A stretch of 64,000 bases of DNA from Pseudomonas sp. 14P_8.1_Bac3. GTDB lineage: Bacteria; Pseudomonadota; Gammaproteobacteria; Pseudomonadales; Pseudomonadaceae. The position numbers and the translations under genes were made by a program. The number at the start of each line of letters is the position of its first letter. Positions within the stretch are counted from its first letter, which is position 1. The stretch covers positions 62,001 to 126,000 of the forward strand of contig NZ_JANLOD010000006.1 in NCBI RefSeq assembly GCF_025466085.1, in the 5' to 3' direction. The notes below the pieces were generated by a model. That model did not search any database, was not told the DNA's origin, and saw nothing but the letters and a program-made list of their open reading frames with translations. Shown here in pieces: positions 26,371 through 33,707 of this stretch.

Positions 26371-27225
26371 TCAGATCCCGGGCCCAAACTCCGCCGCCAA
26401 GGCCAGAATGTTCCGCGCCCGCGCCATTACCGGCGCGTCGATCATCCGGCCATCGAGCACCACCACCCCGCCGCCGGCCGCGTCACCGAGTTGGCAAACG
26501 GCTTGCGCCCATTCGATGTCCTGCACCGAGGGCGTGAAGGCCGCAGCGGCTTCCGTGACCTGACTGGGATGAATCAATAGCTGGCCACTGAACCCGTGCC
26601 GCCGCGCACGAGCGGCGTACCGGGCCAGACCGGGTTGATCTCCGATGGCGGTGAACACGCCATCGACCGGCGCCGGCAATCGTGCCCGTTTGCTCGCGAG
26701 CACGAGCATCGCGCGCCACGGCAGGAACACCAGTTCTTCTGGGTCTGATTCGTCGGGGATCAGATCGAGTTCGACGGCCAGATCCAGCTTGCCGAACATC
26801 AACCGCGCGCAACCCGGCGCGCTGGCGATAGGCGCCAGGGCATCAAGGCCTTGCACGGTCTCGATGATGCACAACAGCGGTTTGCCGCTGACGCCATGGG
26901 CGTGCTGCACCTGGGCCGCGTTGTCGGCTTTTGGCAGCATCACGGCAACGATCCCGGTGTGACGGCAGGCTGCCAAATCATCCTCATGCCACAGCGTGTC
27001 GGCGGCATTGATACGCACCGTCACGCGCTCATCGGGATGCTCATCCAACCAGGCCAGCAAGGCCAGGCGCGCCGCTGATTTATCGAGCGGTGCCACCGCG
27101 TCTTCGAGATCGACCACGACAACGTCGGTGCCGCTGTTCAGCGCTTTGCCTATGCGTTCCGGGCGGTTCGCCGGCACGAACAGAAAGGTACGTGCCCGCG
27201 CCAGATTCAATTGTCGAATCGCCAT
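26371..27225 (-). CDS. CitE/HpcH-HpaI family CoA-ester lyase
   Basis: 284 aa from ATG 27225, overlapping the CaiB stop by one base (TGATG). HpcH/HpaI TIM-barrel: RTFLFVPANRPERI, then VVVVDLEDAVAP with the metal-binding Asp/Glu, TVRINAADTLW, and MFGKLDLAVELDL. CitE-like members cleave citramalyl-CoA, malyl-CoA or beta-methylmalyl-CoA. With the CaiB, ACAD and MaoC neighbours it most resembles (S)-citramalyl-CoA lyase of the itaconate pathway, giving acetyl-CoA and pyruvate. It is the last gene of the operon starting at aceE. Confidence 0.87.
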   Translation of the reverse strand: MAIRQLNLARARTFLFVPANRPERIGKALNSGTDVVVVDLEDAVAPLDKSAARLALLAWLDEHPDERVTVRINAADTLWHEDDLAACRHTGIVAVMLPKADNAAQVQHAHGVSGKPLLCIIETVQGLDALAPIASAPGCARLMFGKLDLAVELDLIPDESDPEELVFLPWRAMLVLASKRARLPAPVDGVFTAIGDQPGLARYAARARRHGFSGQLLIHPSQVTEAAAAFTPSVQDIEWAQAVCQLGDAAGGGVVVLDGRMIDAPVMARARNILALAAEFGPGI

Positions 27226-28418
27226 CACACCACCTTCCTGTCGCGCAGTTCATCGGCGCGGTCGGCGTAACCCAGTTCACGAAGAATGGCGGCGGTATGT
27301 TCCCCGAGGGCGGGCACCGGGCCCATGCGCGCGGGATGCTCACCGCCCATGCCCGGTGGCTGCAGCGCGGGTATCGGGCCTGCGGGCGTGTTCACGGTGG
27401 TCCAGCGCTGACGCGCGGCGAGTTGCGGATGGTTCCAGATGTCGCTCATGGTGCTGACATTGGCATTGGCGATGTCAGCGGCGTCGAGGCGGGCCATGAC
27501 GCCATCCGCGCTGAGGCTGGCGAAGCTCTGCTCGATCAATGTGCTCAAGACTTCCCGGTTGGCGGTGCGCAGGGCGTTGCTGGCAAACCGCACATCCGTG
27601 GCGAGTGCCGCGTCGCCCAGCAAACGCTCGCAGAACACCGCCCACTCGCGTTCGTTCTGCAGGCCGAGCATGACGGTACGGCCATCGCCGGCACGGAACG
27701 GCCCGTACGGATAAATCGTCGCATGGGAAGCACCGGTACGGCGCGGCGGCTCCTGCCCTTGATAGGCGTAGTACATGGGGAAGCCCATCCACTCGACCAT
27801 CGCATCGATCATCGCGATCTCGATGCGCCGGCCTCGGCCGGTTTTGCCGCGTTCGATCAGCGCCGCAAGGATATTGGTGTAGGCGTACATCCCCGCCGCG
27901 ATGTCGGCGATGGAAATGCCGGCCTTGACCTGTTCTTCCGGTGTACCGGTGATCGACAGGAACCCCGCCTCGCTCTGAATCAGCAAGTCGTAAGCCTTCT
28001 TCTCGGTGTATGGGCCGCCCTCGCCGTATCCCGAAATGTCACAGACGATCAGCTTCGGGTTGTTCGCAGACAGTGCTTCGTACGAAAGCCCCAAGCGGGC
28101 TGCCGCGCCCGGCGCAAGGTTCTGCACCAGCACATCGGCTTCGGCCAGGAGCTTGATCAGAATCTCCTGTGCCTCGGGTTGTTTCAGGTCGAGCGCAAGG
28201 CTTTCTTTGGAGCGATTGACCCAGACAAAATGCGAGGCCAAACCCTCGACGCGAGCGTCATAAGCGCGGGCAAAATCGCCGCTGCCAGGACGCTCGACCT
28301 TGATCACCCGAGCGCCCTGGTCTGCCAGATGACGCGTGGCCAAAGGCGCTGCGATGGCGTGTTCGAGCGAGACCACCGTGATCCCTTCTAGCGCAAGTAC
28401 CGGTTGGGTATTAGCCAT
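27225..28418 (-). CDS. CaiB/BaiF (class III) CoA-transferase
   Basis: 397 aa. Class III CoA-transferase fold: GITVVSLEHAIAAPLATRHLADQGARVIKVE at the N-terminus, VQNLAPGAAARLGL, and SIADIAAGMYAYTN containing Asp172, equivalent to the catalytic Asp169 of formyl-CoA transferase. It would move CoA from succinyl-CoA or another donor onto a carboxylic acid such as itaconate, mesaconate or citramalate. It lies 10 bp after the acyl-CoA dehydrogenase. Confidence 0.92.
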   Translation of the reverse strand: MANTQPVLALEGITVVSLEHAIAAPLATRHLADQGARVIKVERPGSGDFARAYDARVEGLASHFVWVNRSKESLALDLKQPEAQEILIKLLAEADVLVQNLAPGAAARLGLSYEALSANNPKLIVCDISGYGEGGPYTEKKAYDLLIQSEAGFLSITGTPEEQVKAGISIADIAAGMYAYTNILAALIERGKTGRGRRIEIAMIDAMVEWMGFPMYYAYQGQEPPRRTGASHATIYPYGPFRAGDGRTVMLGLQNEREWAVFCERLLGDAALATDVRFASNALRTANREVLSTLIEQSFASLSADGVMARLDAADIANANVSTMSDIWNHPQLAARQRWTTVNTPAGPIPALQPPGMGGEHPARMGPVPALGEHTAAILRELGYADRADELRDRKVV

Positions 28419-28428
28419 AACGGAGTCC

Positions 28429-29595
28429 TCAGAAAGAACGCGGCAGCCCGAGCAAGTGCTCGGCGACGTAGGAATAGATCAGGTTGGTGGAGATCGGCGC
28501 GACCTGGTACAGCCGGGTCTCGCGAAACTTGCGCTCAATGTCGTATTCATTGGCGAAGCCGAACCCACCGTGGGTTTGCAGGCAAACGTTGGCGGCTTCC
28601 CACGACGCCTTGGCCGCAAGGTACTTGGCCATGTTGGCCTGGGCGCCACAGGGTTGGTGCGCGTCGAACAGCTGGCAAGCCTTGAAGCGCATCAGGTTGG
28701 CGGCTTCGATCTCGATGAACGCGTCGGCAATCGGGAATTGCACGCCCTGGTTCTGCCCGATCGGACGGTCGAACACCACGCGTTCGTTGGCGTAGTTGAC
28801 CGCACGCTGCATGAACCAGTAACCGTCGCCGATGCATTCGGCGGCGATCAGGGTGCGCTCGGCATTAAGCCCGTCGAGGATGTATTTGAAGCCCTTGCCC
28901 TCCTCGCCAATCAGGTTTTCCTCAGGGATCTCCAGGCTGTCGAAGAACAGCTCGTTGGTCTCGTGGTTGACCATGTTGGGGATCGGCTGCACGGTGAGGC
29001 CCTTGCCGATGGCGTCTTTGAGGTCGACGATAAAAATCGACATGCCTTCAGACTTGCGCTTCACCTCGGTCAGCGGCGTGGTGCGTGCGAGCAGGATCAT
29101 CAGGTCGGAATGCTGCACCCGCGAGATCCAGACTTTTTGCCCGTTGACCACGTAGCGGCCGTCCTTCTTCACCGCATTGGTCTTGATCTTGGTGGTGTCG
29201 GTGCCGGTGGTAGGCTCGGTGACCGCCATCGACTGGATGCGCAACTCGCCGGCCGCAATCTTTGGCAGGTACTTTTCTTTCTGCGCGGTGCTGCCGTTAC
29301 GCAACAGTGTGCTCATGTTGTACATCTGGCCATGGACTGCGCCGGAGTTACCACCGGAACGGTTGATCTCTTCCATGATTACCGATGCCTCGGTCAATCC
29401 CAGGCCCGAGCCGCCGTATTCTTCCGGGATCATCGCCGACAGCCAGCCCGCGCTGATCAGTGCATCGACAAAGGCTTCAGGGTAGGCCCGCTGTTCGTCG
29501 ATCTTGCGGTGGTATTCGTCCGGGAATTCACTGCACAAGGCTCGGACGGCGTCGCGGATTTCCTGGTGTTCATCGGGGGCGTACAGCATGGTCAT
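28429..29595 (-). CDS. Acyl-CoA dehydrogenase
   Basis: 388 aa from ATG 29595 with AGGAAA upstream. Complete ACAD: AMIPEEYGGSGLGLTEAS, VTEPTTGTDTTKIKTNA (FAD/substrate loop), VNGQKVWISRVQHSDLM, and QTHGGFGFANEYDIERKFRE near the C-terminus. It oxidises a saturated acyl-CoA to the 2-enoyl-CoA using FAD, passing electrons to ETF. A homologous ACAD gene sits in the itaconate catabolic operon of P. aeruginosa. Substrate could be a methylsuccinyl-CoA-like or branched acyl-CoA (inference). Confidence 0.92.
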   Translation of the reverse strand: MTMLYAPDEHQEIRDAVRALCSEFPDEYHRKIDEQRAYPEAFVDALISAGWLSAMIPEEYGGSGLGLTEASVIMEEINRSGGNSGAVHGQMYNMSTLLRNGSTAQKEKYLPKIAAGELRIQSMAVTEPTTGTDTTKIKTNAVKKDGRYVVNGQKVWISRVQHSDLMILLARTTPLTEVKRKSEGMSIFIVDLKDAIGKGLTVQPIPNMVNHETNELFFDSLEIPEENLIGEEGKGFKYILDGLNAERTLIAAECIGDGYWFMQRAVNYANERVVFDRPIGQNQGVQFPIADAFIEIEAANLMRFKACQLFDAHQPCGAQANMAKYLAAKASWEAANVCLQTHGGFGFANEYDIERKFRETRLYQVAPISTNLIYSYVAEHLLGLPRSF

Positions 29596-29686
29596 GTCGG
29601 TTTCCTGTCTTGTCTGTGGTGATCGCGGCGCAGCAGTGCCCTTGGCGCTTCTGCACAGCCGCACCTTTTTTTAAAAACGCTTGGGT

Positions 29687-30544
29687 TCAGTCGAACGTGA
29701 CTTCAGCTTTCATCGTCGAGCGCCTGTTGCAGTCGGTCCAAAGATCGGCGCTGCCCGGGCCGGTAAGCTGGCCGCACACGGCAAAGTCCGCCGTGTCGAA
29801 CAGCGGGCCGATCGCGCGGAAAGCAAAGTGTCGTATGCGCTTGCCCGGGTGCGCCGCGCGAAAGGCCTCGAGCAGCAATGTCGCGGCCAGCGGGCCCTGC
29901 ACGACGAGGCCCGGATAGCCTTCTTCCCGGGTGGCGTAGGGCTTGTCGTAGTGAATGCGATGGCCGTTGAACGTCAGTGCTGAATAACGGAACAGCAACA
30001 CCGGGTCCGGATGGATCAGCCGGCGGAATTCGCCGCGACGCTCTGTCGCTTCGCCGGCCAGGGGCGCTCCTTCAGGCGTTGGCTGGCGGTAGACGATGTC
30101 CTGTTCCTCCACCACGCACACACCACGCTCACCTGCAATCTTGTGTTCGACGGTGACAAACAGCAGCTCGCCATTTCGGCCGGATTTGCGCTCGCAACGC
30201 AGGATGCGCGAAACCCGGGTAACGGCTTCACCGACGCGCAGCGGCTGCTCGAAGCTCAGGCGTCCGCCTGCCCACATACGATTAGGCAGATTCACCGGTG
30301 GCAGGAAACCACCGCGAAGCGGATGCCCGTCGACGCCGATTTCGCGGTGTCGGGCATTCGGCGAGAAATACACCCAGTGCCACAAGGGCGGCAATTCAGC
30401 GCCTTCCTGCAGGGTGTCGGAATCGAGGTCGAGCGTCGCTGCCAGCGCTTGCGCAGTGCGTTGATCGATGCGGTCGCTACGCAGTTCCTCGCGGCCCACC
30501 CAGTGGCTCAAGTCCGCCAGAGTCGCCTCATTGCAGGGATTCAT
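29687..30544 (-). CDS. MaoC-type hydratase (itaconyl/mesaconyl-CoA hydratase-like)
   Basis: 285 aa from ATG 30544 (MNPCNEATL), placed after AAGGAGGAG. It has an N-terminal hot-dog half (LPPLWHWVYFSPNARHREIG, GGFLPPVNLPNRMWAGG) and a C-terminal MaoC half with RYSALTFNGHRIHYDKPYA and GYPGLVVQGPLAATLL. This two-part layout is found in itaconyl-CoA hydratase (Ich) and in HTD2-like dehydratases. It would hydrate a 2-enoyl-CoA to the hydroxyacyl-CoA cleaved by the CitE-like enzyme. It follows lpdA by 14 bp. Confidence 0.87.
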   Translation of the reverse strand: MNPCNEATLADLSHWVGREELRSDRIDQRTAQALAATLDLDSDTLQEGAELPPLWHWVYFSPNARHREIGVDGHPLRGGFLPPVNLPNRMWAGGRLSFEQPLRVGEAVTRVSRILRCERKSGRNGELLFVTVEHKIAGERGVCVVEEQDIVYRQPTPEGAPLAGEATERRGEFRRLIHPDPVLLFRYSALTFNGHRIHYDKPYATREEGYPGLVVQGPLAATLLLEAFRAAHPGKRIRHFAFRAIGPLFDTADFAVCGQLTGPGSADLWTDCNRRSTMKAEVTFD

Positions 30545-30558
30545 GGTCATCTCCTCCT

Positions 30559-32325
30559 TCACGTCTCTTTACGACGTGCCGCCGGCAAGTCGGTGCAACT
30601 GCCGTGGGCAACTTCAGCCGCCATCCCCACGGTTTCACCCAATGTCGGATGCGGGTGGATGGTTTTGCCGATGTCCTCGGCGTTGGCGCCCATTTCGATG
30701 GCCAGGCACACTTCGCTGATCAGATCACCCGCCCCCGTGCCGACGATGCCGCCGCCGACCACGCGATGGGTGTTGGCGTCGAACAGCAGTTTGGTGAAGC
30801 CTTCATCGCGGCCATTGGCAATCGCACGGCCAGAGGCAGCCCAGGGGAAAACCGCCGCATCGACCTTGATGCCTTGGTCTTTGGCTTCTTGCTGAGTCAG
30901 ACCGGCCCAGGCCACCTCGGGGTTGGTGTAGGCCACACCGGGGATCTGCAACGCATCAAAACGGCTGCGCGCCAGTTCGGCATTGTTCAAGGCTTCACCC
31001 GCCGCCACTTCAGCGGCGACATGGCCTTCATGAACGGCTTTATGGGCCAGCATCGGTTGGCCAACGATGTCGCCAATCGCGAAGATGTGCGGCACGTTGG
31101 TGCGCAGCTGCTTATCGACGGGGATGAAACCGCGCTCATTGATAGTGACGCCGGCCTTGTCGGCATCGAGCTGGTTGCCATTGGGTTTACGTCCGACCGC
31201 GACCAATACCAGGTCGTAGCACTGCGGTTCTGCGGGCGCTTTTTCACCCTCGAAGGTCACCCGGATGCCCTGCTCGCTCGCCTCGGCTTTCACCGTGTGG
31301 GTGTTCAACATCAGGTGATCGAAACGATGGCTGTTGTGCTTTTCCCAGACCTTGACCAGATCGCGATCCGGGCCTTGCATCAAGCCGTCCAGCATCTCGA
31401 CCACATCGATACGCGCACCCAGCGCCGAATAAACCGTGGCCATTTCCAGGCCGATAATCCCGCCGCCCACCACCAGCATGCGTTTCGGCACCGCCCTGAG
31501 TTCCAGCGCCCCGGTGGAGTCAACGATGCGCGGATCCTGCGGCATAAACGGCAACTTGACGGCCTGACTGCCGGCGGCAATCACGCACTGTTTGAAGCGA
31601 ATCACCTGCTTCTCGCCCGTTTGTTCCTGGCCGGAACCCGAACAAAGTGCGACCTCGAGACGGTGCGGATCGAGAAAACGCCCGACGCCGCGCACGACCT
31701 CGACACTGCGCCCCTTGGCCATGCCGGCGAGGCCACCCGTGAGCTTGTTGACCACCGATTGTTTGTGCGCGCGCAGCTTGTCGATATCGACCTGTCGGGC
31801 ACCGAAGTCGATACCCAATGACGCCAGATGCGGAACTTCCTCCATGACCGAAGCGATATGCAGCAGCGCCTTGGAAGGGATGCAACCGACGTTCAGGCAA
31901 ACGCCGCCCAATGAGGCGTAGCGCTCGACGATGATGGTTTTCCGGCCCAGATCCGCCGAGCGGAATGCAGCGGAGTAACCGCCGGGGCCGCCGCCGAGCA
32001 CCAGTACGTCGCACTGCAGCTCAGCGCTGCTGGCGGTTGCAGCCGTTGCTGGCGTTGGCGTTGGCGTTGGCCGAATCGCCGACTCATTCGATTCCAGCGT
32101 CAACAACACCGCGCCTTCGCCGACCTTCTCGCCAACCTTGACCCGTATTTCCTTGACCACACCGGCGGCAGACGACGGCACATCCATCGTCGCCTTGTCG
32201 GACTCCAGCGTGCAGATCGGGTCATCGACTGCCACCACATCGCCAACCTTGACCAGTATTTCAATCACCGGCATGGCGGCGGCATCGCCGATACCGGGTA
32301 GCTTCACTTCAATCACCTGACTCAT
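30559..32325 (-). CDS. lpdA: Dihydrolipoyl dehydrogenase with N-terminal lipoyl domain (E3)
   Basis: 588 aa. Residues 1-80 are a biotinyl/lipoyl domain with TLESDKATMDVPSSAAG (lipoylated Lys). A Pro-Thr linker (PTPTPTPATAAT) is encoded by a short GGCGTT tandem repeat near 32050. The rest is a complete E3: redox-active disulfide in GVCLNVGCIPSKALLH, NAD motif GGGIIGLEMA, IFAIGDIVGQPMLAHKA, and the active-site His-Glu region HPHPTLGET. Lipoyl-E3 fusions are typical of PDH operons in beta-proteobacteria and Neisseria, while the usual Pseudomonas E3 lacks this domain. It lies 10 bp after aceF. Confidence 0.95.
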   Translation of the reverse strand: MSQVIEVKLPGIGDAAAMPVIEILVKVGDVVAVDDPICTLESDKATMDVPSSAAGVVKEIRVKVGEKVGEGAVLLTLESNESAIRPTPTPTPATAATASSAELQCDVLVLGGGPGGYSAAFRSADLGRKTIIVERYASLGGVCLNVGCIPSKALLHIASVMEEVPHLASLGIDFGARQVDIDKLRAHKQSVVNKLTGGLAGMAKGRSVEVVRGVGRFLDPHRLEVALCSGSGQEQTGEKQVIRFKQCVIAAGSQAVKLPFMPQDPRIVDSTGALELRAVPKRMLVVGGGIIGLEMATVYSALGARIDVVEMLDGLMQGPDRDLVKVWEKHNSHRFDHLMLNTHTVKAEASEQGIRVTFEGEKAPAEPQCYDLVLVAVGRKPNGNQLDADKAGVTINERGFIPVDKQLRTNVPHIFAIGDIVGQPMLAHKAVHEGHVAAEVAAGEALNNAELARSRFDALQIPGVAYTNPEVAWAGLTQQEAKDQGIKVDAAVFPWAASGRAIANGRDEGFTKLLFDANTHRVVGGGIVGTGAGDLISEVCLAIEMGANAEDIGKTIHPHPTLGETVGMAAEVAHGSCTDLPAARRKET

Positions 32326-32335
32326 GGGCGTTCCC

Positions 32336-33622
32336 TCACAGCGTAATTCGACGGAAATCTGCCAACAGAGCCGCCAGATGCTGAAGGAAGCGTGCTGCCG
32401 CCGCGCCGTCGACGACGCGGTGATCCCATGACAACGCCATGGGCAGAATCAGTCGCGGCGCGAAGGCGTTGCCATCCCACACCGGTCTGATCTGCGCGCG
32501 GGTGACGCCGAGGATCGCCACTTCCGGCGCATTGATAATCGGCGTAAAACCGGTGCCGCCAATGCCGCCCAGGCTGGAAACAGTGAAGGTTCCACCGCTC
32601 ATGTCGGCGGGGCCCAACTTGCCGTCCCGGGCTTTACGCGCGAGCTCGGCGCATTCGGTGGCGATCTGGCCAATGCCTTTTTGATCGGCATCGCGAATGA
32701 CCGGCACCACCAGACCGTTCGGCGTGTCAGCGGCAAAACCGATGTGGAAGTACTGTTTGAGGATCAGGATCGGCTCGCCGTCTTCGTTGCCCAGCGAACT
32801 GTTGAACGACGGGAAGGCTTTCAGGGTGGCCACCGCGGCCTTGATCAAAAACGCGAGCATGGTGTACTTGATCGAGTCCTTGCCGCCCTCCTGATTGAGC
32901 TGCACGCGAAACGCTTCCAGCTCGGTAATGTCGACTTCTTCGTTGTTGGTGACGTGCGGGATCATCACCCAGTTGCGCGCGAGATTTGCGCCGGAGATCT
33001 TTTTGATACGTGACATCGCGACCTTCTCGACCGTGCCGAATTTGGCAAAGTCGATGTCCGGCCACGACAGCAGATTGAGTCCACCGATTTGATCGGCACG
33101 TGGCGCGGAGCTGTCCAGGCGCAGCAGAGCGTCTTTGACGAAGCGCTCGATATCTTCACGAAGCAGTCGCCCACCCTTGCCGGTGGCAATCGCGCGGCTG
33201 ACATCCACACCCAGTTTGCGCGCATAGCTGCGTACCGAAGGGCTGGCGTGGGGTTTTGGGCCGGAAATACTCACCGCTGGCGCAGGCGCTTTGGCGATGG
33301 TTGGCTGCGGGGGAATGTCGACGACAGGGTCGGCCACGGCCGGGCGCCTGACGGGCAGTTGCGCAACAGGCGCTTCATCAATCGCCATCTGCATCGTGAG
33401 GATCGAACTGCCCTTGGAAACCCGATCGCCCTCCTTGATCGTCACCGCCACAACGGTGCCGGCGCCAGGGCTCGGCACGTCCATCGATGCCTTGTCCGAT
33501 TCCAGCGTCAGCAATGGGTCATCGAACGCCACTTTATCGCCCGGTTTGACCAATACCTCGATCACCGGAAGGTCTTTGAAATCCCCGATGTCAGGGACAT
33601 GGATCTCTCTTATTTCACTCAT
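32336..33622 (-). CDS. aceF: Dihydrolipoyllysine acetyltransferase (PDH E2)
   Basis: 428 aa with a single lipoyl domain (LLTLESDKASMDVPSPGAG, Lys about residue 44), a peripheral-subunit-binding domain (SPSVRSYARKLGVDVSRA, then GKGGRLLREDI), and the acyltransferase domain ending with MALSWDHRVVDGAAAARF, whose His and Asp are catalytic. Two or three lipoyl domains are more usual in gamma-proteobacterial AceF, so this is a short form. It transfers the acetyl group made by AceE to CoA. Confidence 0.95.
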   Translation of the reverse strand: MSEIREIHVPDIGDFKDLPVIEVLVKPGDKVAFDDPLLTLESDKASMDVPSPGAGTVVAVTIKEGDRVSKGSSILTMQMAIDEAPVAQLPVRRPAVADPVVDIPPQPTIAKAPAPAVSISGPKPHASPSVRSYARKLGVDVSRAIATGKGGRLLREDIERFVKDALLRLDSSAPRADQIGGLNLLSWPDIDFAKFGTVEKVAMSRIKKISGANLARNWVMIPHVTNNEEVDITELEAFRVQLNQEGGKDSIKYTMLAFLIKAAVATLKAFPSFNSSLGNEDGEPILILKQYFHIGFAADTPNGLVVPVIRDADQKGIGQIATECAELARKARDGKLGPADMSGGTFTVSSLGGIGGTGFTPIINAPEVAILGVTRAQIRPVWDGNAFAPRLILPMALSWDHRVVDGAAAARFLQHLAALLADFRRITL

Positions 33623-33707
33623 GACTTACCGTCGCCCAGAAATAGATCCGTTGCGGGTTCACGCAACGGAGGGAGCGCTCATCGAGCGCATGGGAAGAGA
33701 ACACCGG

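Noticed and set aside
32045..32070. Tandem GGCGTT repeat
   Set aside because: It encodes the Pro-Thr linker of LpdA; no separate function is needed.
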